The notes under the pieces were generated by a model that had not been told where the DNA came from, searched no databases, and worked only from the letters and a program-made list of their open reading frames with translations. Below, piece by piece: positions 8,074-14,772 of a DNA stretch of 64,000 nucleotides (position 1 is the stretch's first letter; every line of letters starts with the position of its first letter). A program made the translations under genes and the position numbers. The DNA lies in contig NZ_JACHMG010000001.1 of NCBI RefSeq assembly GCF_014204865.1, positions 6,164,501 to 6,228,500 of the forward strand, read 5' to 3'. The stretch comes from Amycolatopsis jiangsuensis (GTDB lineage Bacteria > Actinomycetota > Actinomycetes > Mycobacteriales > Pseudonocardiaceae).

Positions 8074-8121
8074 ATGCCGTCGGACCCGAAAACCACCCTC
8101 TCCGAACCGCGGCCGAGCTGA
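8074..8121 (+). pseudogene. Truncated DUF5994-like 5' end (15 codons)
   Basis: After leader copy B an ORF reads MPSDPKTTLSEPRPS and stops. Its first codons resemble the start of the DUF5994 gene behind leader copy A (MKSVPHTTH). Just downstream, in another frame, ELKPAPEHVDL resembles the family's LRLKPEAP segment. The simplest reading is a decayed third DUF5994 gene. A functional leader peptide is the alternative. Confidence 0.4.
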
Positions 8122-8187
8122 AGCCCGCGCCCGAGCACGTCGACTTGGTGACCTGTCCGCGGCCCGGCCCCGCCGCTCGCACTCCCG

Positions 8188-8207
8188 ACGCCGCCCTCCG
8201 GCGGCGT
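8188..8207. repeat. Perfect 8-bp inverted repeat
   Basis: ACGCCGCC and GGCGGCGT flank a CTCC loop, just upstream of an AAAGGA sequence and a small ORF at 8241. It could be an attenuator-like hairpin or a weak terminator for the truncated DUF5994 remnant. Confidence 0.4.
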
Positions 8208-8240
8208 ACCCGAAAGGATTTCCTGATCAGTACTCCCACC

Positions 8241-8453
8241 ATGGACAAATCGTTGTTCAGCCATCCCATCGCGGAACAACCCCGCCCCGGGACGCTCACC
8301 ACACCCCAGGACAGCCGCTACGGGAGCTTGTTCCGCCAGCCCGTGTACACCCCGGCACCCGCTTCCGGAGACGAGGCCGAACGCTTTCCGCATCGCCGGT
8401 CTGCTGCGCACGGCAAGCGGGCGTACGACCCGTCCGGCCGCACCCGTCGGTGA
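8241..8453 (+). CDS. Hypothetical small protein (70 aa)
   Basis: The ORF starts MDKSLFSHPIAEQPRPGTLT and is polar, proline- and arginine-rich, with no membrane segment. The ATG has no close ribosome-binding site; AAAGGA lies too far upstream. It follows the leader duplication and precedes a series of other small ORFs. Codon use is plausible for the genome but no family is recognised. It may be real or may be residue of decay. Confidence 0.3.
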   Translation: MDKSLFSHPIAEQPRPGTLTTPQDSRYGSLFRQPVYTPAPASGDEAERFPHRRSAAHGKRAYDPSGRTRR

Positions 8454-8554
8454 CATCGGTCCTTCGGGAAGGGTGCTCCCCCTGTCCGGTGGACCGGAGA
8501 CCTCCCCACCATCGGATGAGTACGCCGTGTGTCATCGAGAGAAGAAGGTAAGTC

Positions 8555-8701
8555 ATGGACTTCGTGACCCGTTACGAGCAGCGAGTGAACCTCGTCGAGA
8601 ACACCGTGAAGGAGAATTCGCCGCTGTCCGCCGAAGAAGCCCGCGCACTGGCGATCCGGTTGCTGCGGACACTCGAAGAGATCCCCGAGAAGATCCGGTG
8701 A
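8555..8701 (+). CDS. Hypothetical small helical protein (48 aa)
   Basis: A short acidic protein, MDFVTRYEQRVNLVENTVKE at its start, predicted to be two amphipathic helices. The second carries SAEEARALAIRLLRTLEEIPEKIR. GAAGAAGG precedes the ATG at a suitable distance. The heptad-like spacing of leucines and the lack of rare codons support a real gene. It begins a run of four overlapping small ORFs on the same strand. Confidence 0.5.
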   Translation: MDFVTRYEQRVNLVENTVKENSPLSAEEARALAIRLLRTLEEIPEKIR

Positions 8702-8793
8702 ACGCACCGGTTCGTGGTCGCGACGACCGGTACGTCGTGCGCCCGCTCGGCATCCGAGCCGGACCCGGCACCGTGTCGTTTTTCGGACTGTGA
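8698..8793 (+). CDS. Possible small ORF coupled to the 48-aa gene (31 aa)
   Basis: A GTG overlapping the previous stop codon (GTGA) opens a 31-codon ORF rich in Arg and Gly. No motif is recognised. Stop-start overlaps like this arise easily by chance in GC-rich DNA, so support is weak. Confidence 0.2.
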   Translation: MNAPVRGRDDRYVVRPLGIRAGPGTVSFFGL

Positions 8794-8948
8794 TGGGCAC
8801 ATCAGCCGCTGACGTCGTTGCCGGCTGCTGGCGTGTCCCGCTCTCGTCCCCCGCGGTACCACCGAAATGGACCATCCCGGCGGAGGAACTGGTGACCACC
8901 GCGAATCCCGGGGTACCGGCACCCCAGTGTCTGTTGCCAGACCGATGA
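8793..8948 (+). CDS. Possible small ORF (51 aa)
   Basis: An ATG sharing one base with the previous stop codon opens a 51-codon ORF (MGTSAADVVAGCWRVPLSSP at its start). No family is recognised. It ends in ATGA, which opens the next ORF. Confidence 0.22.
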   Translation: MGTSAADVVAGCWRVPLSSPAVPPKWTIPAEELVTTANPGVPAPQCLLPDR

Positions 8949-9148
8949 GGCGCGCCGCGATACCACCCGAAGAGACCGGCTCCACGGGGCTCACCCCCGC
9001 TCCGCGGTATCGCGGTGCCCGGCTGGTCGCCTCAGCCGCAAGCGACGCCGAAGACTGCGCTTCGCTGCTGGCCACGCTCGGCCTGGAAGCCGCTGACGGC
9101 GTCGCTGATCCGTCGCGTCCCGGCCTCCCGCACCCCGATCACGAGTGA
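8945..9148 (+). CDS. Hypothetical protein (67 aa) with C-terminal leucine motif
   Basis: An ORF whose second half, SDAEDCASLLATLGLEAADG, looks like the short helical DC..LL..LGL motif I associate with small actinobacterial regulatory proteins. The N-terminal half is basic and unstructured. Its ATG overlaps the preceding stop (ATGA). It is the best supported of the overlapping small ORFs after the 48-aa one, but the function is unknown. Confidence 0.4.
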   Translation: MRRAAIPPEETGSTGLTPAPRYRGARLVASAASDAEDCASLLATLGLEAADGVADPSRPGLPHPDHE

Positions 9149-9301
9149 CCGATGTCCGGCCGGTTCGGGGGGCCGTCGGCTTCCGGGCCGATGACCGCGG
9201 CCGGCGTCGCGGAAGCGGGGCGGGTACCTGACTGGCGAAACCGGCTTGCACGGCGGTGACCCCGTCCGAAGCCGTTCGCGTCGACACCGCTGCACCACGG
9301 G

Positions 9302-9658
9302 TCATCGAGCACCACCTGCTTCGATGCGCGGGCGTTCGTGGGTGTCTCGGGTCGGGATGCCGCGTTCGCGCAGCTTGTTCAGCACCGTGGTGTGGTTGAC
9401 GTCCAGGTGGTCGCCGACTCGCGCGAGGGACCAGCCGAGGTTGTAGAGGTGGATAGCGTCGTCGACCTGCTCGGGTGTGAGGCCGCGGCGGCGCATCGGC
9501 ACGCCGTGACGATGGAGGATGTTGCTGACCGTCCGCCGTTCGATGCCGAACCGGTCACCGAGCTCGTACACCGTCGCGCCGGACTGGTAGTCGGCGATCA
9601 GCTGCTCGACTTGGTTGGCACGGAGTTGCCGGGCCCGGCCGGGTCGGTCGCGCTTCAT
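9302..9658 (-). CDS. Double helix-turn-helix DNA-binding protein, resolvase-C-terminus type
   Basis: A 118-residue basic protein made almost entirely of two helix-turn-helix units: [20 protein letters not shown] with [11 protein letters not shown] at about 24-54, and [20 protein letters not shown] with [11 protein letters not shown] at about 71-101. Both resemble the Hin/resolvase recombinase HTH, and [10 protein letters not shown] links them. There is no catalytic recombinase domain. It may be a stand-alone regulator or the C-terminal remnant of a serine recombinase. It directly abuts an epoxide-hydrolase remnant, which suggests a rearrangement junction. Confidence 0.65.
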   Translation of the reverse strand: MKRDRPGRARQLRANQVEQLIADYQSGATVYELGDRFGIERRTVSNILHRHGVPMRRRGLTPEQVDDAIHLYNLGWSLARVGDHLDVNHTTVLNKLRERGIPTRDTHERPRIEAGGAR

Positions 9659-9689
9659 CGACGGCGGCTCGGGGGTATCGAGGCTGGGA

Positions 9690-10197
9690 AGCCTTCCTCC
9701 ACGTGCGCTCCCCGCGCGCCGACGCGCGACCCCTCGTGCTCACCCACGGCTGGCCGAGCTCGGTGATCGAACCGCTTGAGGTCGCGGACGCCCTCGCGAA
9801 CCCGGCTGAGCCCGGCGCAGCGGCGTTCCATGTGGTCGCTCCAGCCCTCCCCGGCTTCGGGCCGAGCGGCCGACCGTCGACGACGGGCTGGTCGGTCGAT
9901 CGGACCGCGGACGCCTGGGCAGTCCTGATGTCGAGGCTGGGCTACGGCCATTTCGTGGCCGCCGGCGGTGACTGGGGAGGTCGCGTGACGACTGCGCTCG
10001 GGGCGCGGTACCCGGACCGTGTCGAGGCACTCCACACCTTCACCCCTTATGTCGAGGTGCCACCCGAGGACGGCGAACTCAGCGAACGCGAGCTCGCCGG
10101 GTTGGCCGAGACCCGAGCCTTCTGGGAGCTTGGCGGCGAGGTGCCGGGCTGCTACGTAGCCGAGCTGCGGAGCGCCTTCGCGGCGATGCTGCACTGA
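9690..10197 (+). pseudogene. Epoxide hydrolase remnant
   Basis: The reading frame starts abruptly inside an epoxide hydrolase: [20 protein letters not shown] carries the family's HGWP oxyanion motif, followed by VVAPALPGFGPSG and the nucleophile motif GGDWGGRV. The N-terminal EHN domain is missing. After about residue 140 the frame diverges from the family and stops, losing the catalytic acid and His. It cannot be functional. An intact relative lies at 17345-18451. Confidence 0.7.
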
Positions 10198-10450
10198 CCG
10201 CCGCGGCGCCAGGGGCCATCTCGGCGAGCAGGTGCGCGCCTCGTGACGGGGCGGATCAGCCGATCGCGGTCCGGTGCGGGCCAGGCACCCGGCGACGTCC
10301 TCGGCGAGGGCGCCGGAGGCTCCGCCAGCCGCCTCGGCGACGGTGGGCCGCCCGGAACCGGCAAGCAGCGATTCGAGGAGCGGCAAGTGCCCCGGCTTGT
10401 GCCCGCGTCGTCGAGGATGGTGATCGACCTTCTGAACTGATCCTGGTCCG
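10198..10450. other. No supported gene (253 bp)
   Basis: The stretch between the epoxide hydrolase remnant and the broken alpha/beta hydrolase. Short ORFs on both strands show no recognisable motif or ribosome-binding site. It probably belongs to the same decayed segment. Confidence 0.5.
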
Positions 10451-11268
10451 CTATTGCTCCATGCTGGGCACGGCACTCCGCTCGTGGTGCTCGGCCTGCT
10501 GTTCCGCTTGTGCGTTCCAGAAAGTCGTGAGGATCGGGGCGACCGTGGCGGGATGGGTCACCATCCAGGAGTGGCCCAGCCCTTCCAGGACCGCCAGCTG
10601 GGCACCGACCTTGGCGGCCATCTCCTCGGTCTGCTCGGCCTCGTTGAACGGGTGGCCGTTCGGCGACAGCACGAGACCCGGAGCCGGCATGCGGGCAGGG
10701 AGCTGCGTGCCCCAGTCGGCGTGCAGGTTGGGCACGGCCGACCGGTAAAGCGCGAGCATGGCGGCGCTCATCCCCTCGTCGTGCTCGCCTTCGAGCTCTT
10801 CGGCCAGTTCCCGAGGCATGCCCTGCATGACGAGCAGGTCGGCGAACCCGCCCGCGGGGACCCCGTAGTGGCGCTCGGTCGCCGCCGCGTCGTGGTCGCG
10901 GAGGGCACGCAGCGCGGCCTCCCGGCGGCGGACTGCCACAGGCGGGCGATGGGGTGCCAGTCGTTGCCGGGATGCCATGTCCCCATCACGTCGCTGGCCC
11001 AGCTGCGCGCCGCTACCTGCCGGGTCGCGACGACGCGTGTCGCGAGGGCGCCACCCCAGTCGTGCCCCAGCAGGTCGAGCGGGCCGTCGATGTCCTGCAG
11101 GGCGTGCGCGAGCCAGTCGGCGTAGGCGTCCTTGTCGTCGAGCCCGGGCCCCGAGCCTCGACCGAACCCGGGCAGCTGCAGCGTGACGGTCGGCCGGTCG
11201 AGCTGTGCGATGAGGCCGGCCCAGATCGCCGGGGTCTCGGGTGCCCCATGGATGAGTACGACTGTCAT
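10451..11268 (-). pseudogene. Alpha/beta hydrolase broken by a frameshift
   Basis: The first half (MTVVLIHGAPETPAIWAGLI, DLLGHDWGG with the nucleophile elbow, VMGTWHPGNDWHPIARLWQS) and the second half (ERHYGVPAGGFADLLVMQGM, PNLHADWGTQLPARMPAPGL, GLGHSWMVTHPA with the catalytic His) are in different frames. They join near 10930, where a one-base loss in a GCCGCCGGG run would explain the change. Together they make one full-length hydrolase of about 270 residues. A sequencing error cannot be excluded. It lies downstream of the monooxygenase and quinone-reductase genes in the same direction, 34 bp after the former. Confidence 0.8.
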
Positions 11269-11302
11269 GCGAGAACGTCCTTCCGGGTCATCTCAAGCGT
11301 GG

Positions 11303-11644
11303 TCACGTCGCGGCCGTGCCCTGGTAGCGCACGGCCTCCGTGTAGTTGTTCTGTGAGACCGCCACGCCGAGCTCCCGCATGACCTCGAACATGTCGATGC
11401 CGTTGTCGTGCATCTCCTGGACGGAGGTGTGCAGCGCGGCGGCGAGCAGTTCGGCGTTCTCCCAGTGCGCGACGTTGACGAACTGGAACGGGCTGTCGGT
11501 GTCGAGGTATCGGTGGAAGGTCCCGCTGATGAGGCCGGGCTGGCGCTCGACCGCGGGCCGGATGTCGTCCTGCCAGAAGGCGAGGAACCGGTCGGCGTTC
11601 TGCACCGGCATCGAAAAGTGGACGATGGTGGTCACGGGGGTCAT
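11303..11644 (-). CDS. Antibiotic biosynthesis monooxygenase (ABM) family protein
   Basis: A 113-residue dimeric alpha-beta barrel protein. TTIVHFSMPVQNADRFLAFW opens the fold and QFVNVAHWENAELLAAAL is the typical central strand-helix. Members are cofactor-free monooxygenases or structural relatives; the substrate is not predictable. The ATG at 11644 lies 7 bp downstream of the quinone-reductase stop codon, so it is the second gene of the operon controlled by the TetR regulator at 12616. The broken hydrolase is the third. Confidence 0.8.
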   Translation of the reverse strand: MTPVTTIVHFSMPVQNADRFLAFWQDDIRPAVERQPGLISGTFHRYLDTDSPFQFVNVAHWENAELLAAALHTSVQEMHDNGIDMFEVMRELGVAVSQNNYTEAVRYQGTAAT

Positions 11645-11651
11645 CTCCGGC

Positions 11652-12563
11652 TCACCTCTCCTGGCGCACGACGATGACGGTCCGGCCCGCGACGTGGCCG
11701 GTCTCGTTGGTGGTCTGTGCGTCCGCGGCCTGCGCGAGGTCGAAGGTGCTGGCCACCGGGATGTGCAGCGCGCCTGCCTCGACGAGGCGAGCGGCCTCGG
11801 CGAGCGCAGCCCGCCGGTCGCCGCCGCCGCTGGAGACCTGCGCGCCGTGCTCGCCGGCGGAGAAGTCGGCGATGGAGAGGACTTTGGCAGCGTTCCCGGT
11901 CACGGTGGCCAGCTCGGGGATGACACCGGAGCCGGCGATGTCGAACGCCGCGTCCACGCCGTCGCCGGTGAGTGCGCGGACGCGGTCGACCAGACCGTCG
12001 CCGTAGACGGTGGGGATGGCGCCGAGCCGTTCCAGGTAGGCGTGGTTCGCGGCACTGGCGGTGCCGATCACCCGGGCGCCCCGTGCGGTGGCGAACTGCA
12101 CCATGGCCGAGCCCACGCCGCCGGACGCGCCGCTGATCAGAATCGTCTGACCTGCCACGACGTCGAGCTGATCGAGGATTCGTTGCGCCGTGGCCACCGG
12201 GACGCCGAAGCCGGCCGCTTCGGCGAAGCCGAGCTGATCGGGCTTGTTCGCCCACGCGGTCAGCACGGCGTACTCGGCGTACGTGCGCGCCCCGGTGCCG
12301 AACACGGCCGTGCCGATCTCGACGTCCTCGACGCCGGGACCGACCTTGTCGACGATTCCCGCGGCGTCCAGGCCGGTGCCGGCCGGGAACGTTACCGGCG
12401 CGAAGTCCCGCAGGTGCCCGGCGCGGACCTTCCAGTCCATCCCGTTGACCCCGGCGGCGTGCACCGCGATCCGGATCTGTCCTGGTCCGGGGTGTGGTTC
12501 GGGTACTTCGGCGAGCTCGAGTACCTCGGGCCCGCCGTAGCGGTGATAACGAATACCCTTCAT
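11652..12563 (-). CDS. NADP-dependent quinone oxidoreductase (MDR superfamily)
   Basis: A 303-residue zinc-independent medium-chain reductase, probably reducing quinones or enals with NADPH. GroES-like N-terminal domain: HAAGVNGMDWKVRAGH, GLDAAGIVDKVGPGV. Rossmann domain: ILISGASGGVGSAMVQFATA at about 145-164. The C-terminus ends with the usual GRTVIVV strand. The ATG at 12563 is preferred. TATGAT lies eight bases upstream, so the mRNA is probably leaderless. It diverges from a TetR gene and is followed by an ABM monooxygenase and a broken hydrolase. Confidence 0.88.
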   Translation of the reverse strand: MKGIRYHRYGGPEVLELAEVPEPHPGPGQIRIAVHAAGVNGMDWKVRAGHLRDFAPVTFPAGTGLDAAGIVDKVGPGVEDVEIGTAVFGTGARTYAEYAVLTAWANKPDQLGFAEAAGFGVPVATAQRILDQLDVVAGQTILISGASGGVGSAMVQFATARGARVIGTASAANHAYLERLGAIPTVYGDGLVDRVRALTGDGVDAAFDIAGSGVIPELATVTGNAAKVLSIADFSAGEHGAQVSSGGGDRRAALAEAARLVEAGALHIPVASTFDLAQAADAQTTNETGHVAGRTVIVVRQER

Positions 12564-12570
12564 GACGAAC

Positions 12571-12610
12571 AATCATACACAGTGTGTGTTAAAGGTCGAG
12601 TTGTATGATT
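12571..12610. promoter_or_regulatory. Divergent promoter with TetR operator
   Basis: AATCATACA at 12571-12579 and TGTATGATT at 12602-12610 form a perfect 9-bp inverted repeat with a 22-base spacer. Each arm contains a TATGAT -10 box that points outward, ending 6 to 8 bases before the ATG of the TetR gene and of the quinone reductase. A smaller ACAC-A-GTGT repeat lies at 12577-12585. A TetR dimer bound here would block both leaderless promoters. Confidence 0.65.
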
Positions 12611-12615
12611 ATTGG

Positions 12616-13200
12616 ATGGAAGGCGACATCGCACCGGATCCCCGCGTCCGCCGTACGAAGGCGCACGTCCTCGCCCACGCTCGCGCGCTGCTGGCGCACG
12701 GTGGCCCCGCGGCGGTGACCTACCAGGAGCTGTCGACGCGGGCGCGCGTCACGCGGCAGACGCTGTACCGGCACTGGCCGACGCGGGAGGCGCTGTTCGT
12801 CGATCTGGCGCTGGAACGGGCGGGGGAGGGGATGCCCGGCGGGTCCGGGTCTCCCGAGGAGATCGTCGCCGCGTTCCTCACCGGTATGCGCGACGGCATG
12901 CAGGACGCGGGGAACGCGTCACCCCTGACGGCCCTGATCGCGCACGCCGACCAGGATCCGGGGTCCAGCAACGCCCTGCGTGCCATCGTCACCGATCGCC
13001 GGGCCGCCTTGAACGCGCTGCTCGCGCCTTCGGGAGCGCAGCTGACGGCGGATGAGTACGCCATGCTCTGCGGCCCGGTCCTGTTCCAGCGGTTCTTCGC
13101 GCGCACCTCGGCCGGCGACCGGCTGGTGCGGAGCCTGGCACGACGCTGGTGGGCGGAGCGCGCCGGCCAGGCCTCCCCGGCGGACGACGCGCAGCCGTAG
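12616..13200 (+). CDS. TetR family transcriptional regulator
   Basis: A 194-residue repressor. N-terminal TetR HTH at about 12-60: VTYQELSTRARVTRQTLYRH with WPTREALFVDLAL following. The C-terminal ligand domain contains PLTALIAHADQDPGSSNALR. The ATG at 12616 is chosen because it begins at the HTH-proximal segment and a TATGAT -10 box sits seven bases before it, typical of a leaderless transcript; no Shine-Dalgarno is present. It probably represses itself and the divergent quinone-reductase operon in response to an electrophilic or aromatic ligand (inference). Confidence 0.9.
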   Translation: MEGDIAPDPRVRRTKAHVLAHARALLAHGGPAAVTYQELSTRARVTRQTLYRHWPTREALFVDLALERAGEGMPGGSGSPEEIVAAFLTGMRDGMQDAGNASPLTALIAHADQDPGSSNALRAIVTDRRAALNALLAPSGAQLTADEYAMLCGPVLFQRFFARTSAGDRLVRSLARRWWAERAGQASPADDAQP

Positions 13201-13254
13201 TGCCTTGGAGACCGGGGTGCCGCGTTCCGCTTCTCCTGCTGGCGGTCCGCGGCT

Positions 13255-13530
13255 GGCGACCCGGCTCGTGCGGCCGACTGCGCGGGCCACCGTGTTGCGC
13301 GCCGCGAGGCCCGGGCGGGTACGAGGCGCCATGGGCCGGGAGAGCAGGCCGACGCGTCGTTGCCGCGGGCCCACTTCACGGCGGAGTCGCGACTCGTAGG
13401 CGGCGAAGGTGTTGGCATGGTCACCGGGATGGCCGGCGAGTCTTCCGCGAGGGCGTACGCGCCGCCGCGTCCCCGAGCAGCACGACCGTCCGGCAGTGGT
13501 GGCGCGGGCGACCACCGCCCGGTCAGACAC
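13255..13530 (-). pseudogene. FAD-dependent monooxygenase C-terminal remnant
   Basis: On the minus strand, one frame reads RTVVLLGDAAAYAL, the GD motif that binds FAD ribityl in PHBH-fold monooxygenases. A second frame then reads HPGDHANTFAAYESRLRR and PRTRPGLAARNTVARA, which is the family's C-terminal pattern. The intervening substrate-tunnel segment is absent and the frame changes. No N-terminal GxGxxG domain exists upstream. This is debris of a larger gene. Confidence 0.6.
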
Positions 13531-13540
13531 GATGAAATTC

Positions 13541-13555
13541 GTACCTTAAGGGTAC
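13541..13555. promoter_or_regulatory. Palindrome GTACCTTAAGGGTAC, relict operator
   Basis: GTACC and GGTAC arms flank TTAAG, placed between the divergent monooxygenase and ArsR remnants. The symmetry and position fit a self-regulating ArsR/HxlR-type operator that outlived its genes. Confidence 0.4.
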
Positions 13556-13556
13556 G

Positions 13557-13830
13557 GTGTTCCGGGCCCTCGCCGATGAACACCGTCGTTCGGGGATGAA
13601 GGAGCAGGCCGACCGGGGCGACGGCGAGCGGGGCTGCAACTCGTTCGCTCTCCCGATCTCGAAGCAGACCCAGGCCCGCCACTTCCGGGTGTTGCGGGAG
13701 GGCGGTCTGATCGACGAGATCGACTAGGGCAACCGCAAGAGCATTGGGCTGCGACGCGCGGACGTCGAGAAGAGGTTTCCCGGGCTGCTCGCGCTCCTGG
13801 AGGTGGAATCCCGCCACCACTCCTGCTGCG
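13557..13830 (+). pseudogene. ArsR family regulator, degraded
   Basis: The frame VFRALADEHRR, then GERGCNSFALPISKQTQARH and FRVLREGGLIDEID, is a winged-helix ArsR protein. The first helix region has lost residues between LADEHRR and the next helix. A TAG stop occurs at 13725-13727, after which the family pattern continues (GNRKSIGLRRADVEKRFPGL). Two independent lesions make a sequencing artefact unlikely. Confidence 0.75.
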
Positions 13831-13840
13831 GAACCTGCGC

Positions 13841-13887
13841 GCCGGGCGGGCTGACCCGGAGACCGAGTTCGGGTCAGCCCGCCCGGC
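13841..13887. terminator. Perfect 18-bp hairpin, probably bidirectional terminator
   Basis: GCCGGGCGGGCTGACCCG and its exact complement flank an 11-base loop. One arm covers the stop codon of the leftward IclR gene. It would also stop transcripts from the ArsR side. Confidence 0.7.
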
Positions 13888-14635
13888 CGGTGTTCACTCC
13901 CAGCTCGGCCAGTCGTGTCGCGGCCTCGGCCAGCAACGGGGCGAAGCGGTGCGCGACCTCCTGGTTCATCCGGCCCAGCGGTCCGGAGACGCCCAACGTC
14001 ATGGGTTCGGCCCGGCGGTCATCTGCGGGCACCGGCACCGCAAAGCCCGCGATGCCAGCGTGGTTGGCCTCCACGCTGTACGACCAACCGCGTTCGCGGG
14101 CCCTGGCGACGTCCTGTGGCGCGGTGGCGGCTCCCGCGCCGGCGCGGGAGAGGACCTGCTCGACCTCGTGCGGCGGCAGTTGAACCAACATCGACATCCC
14201 GGTACAGCCGCGCGCCAGTGGCACGGACTCGCCGACCTGGGCGACGTGGCGGAGTGGGTGGTCCTGGTTCTCCGCGGTGAGCACGAGCACCGCGCGGTCG
14301 CCGCTGCGGCGGTGCAGCCCGACGGTCTCGCCGGTGCGGTAGGCCAGTGCACGCAGCAGCGGACGGGCGACGAGGTAGTCGTCGTGGCGGGGTAGGGCGG
14401 CTGCGGCGAGGGCGACGAGCTTGCTGCCGACGCCGTATCCGTCGGCGGTGTGTTCGAGGTAGCCCTCTTCCTGGAGGATGCGCAGCAGCCGGTAGCCGGT
14501 GCTCCTGTTGATCCCGGCCTCCTCGCTGAGCTCGGCCATCCGCCGGGGTTTCGAGCTCCGGGCGACGGTGTCGAGCAGCCGTAATGCCCGCCGTGCCGTC
14601 TCCCCGCCTTCGGTCCTGCTCGCGCGCTCGTCCAT
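13874..14635 (-). CDS. IclR family transcriptional regulator
   Basis: A 253-residue regulator. The winged HTH lies at about 10-70 (ALRLLDTVARSSKPRRMAEL, EEAGINRSTGYRLLRILQEE). The effector-binding domain occupies about 85-245 (TGETVGLHRRSGDRAVLVL, SVPLARGCTGMSMLVQLPP). The ATG at 14635 has GGAG about 10 bases upstream; the in-frame extension beyond it lacks homologous sequence. It diverges from an amidohydrolase-MFS pair, which it probably controls, likely by sensing an organic acid substrate. Confidence 0.9.
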   Translation of the reverse strand: MDERASRTEGGETARRALRLLDTVARSSKPRRMAELSEEAGINRSTGYRLLRILQEEGYLEHTADGYGVGSKLVALAAAALPRHDDYLVARPLLRALAYRTGETVGLHRRSGDRAVLVLTAENQDHPLRHVAQVGESVPLARGCTGMSMLVQLPPHEVEQVLSRAGAGAATAPQDVARARERGWSYSVEANHAGIAGFAVPVPADDRRAEPMTLGVSGPLGRMNQEVAHRFAPLLAEAATRLAELGVNTGRAG

Positions 14636-14772
14636 GTCTGCTTGCTCCCACCCAGTTTCACAGTCTGCGACTCGGTGTGCCGATTTCTTGACGGTACTCC
14701 ACGTCGAGGCCGACTCTGTATCCATTATCTGCGAATTAGAACTCCATTATTTGGAACTTAGGAGCGAGCATC

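Noticed and set aside
9655..10476. A 273-codon frame on the minus strand across the epoxide hydrolase remnant
   Set aside because: It is the antisense shadow of the hydrolase frame; it has no motif, no ribosome-binding site and biased composition.
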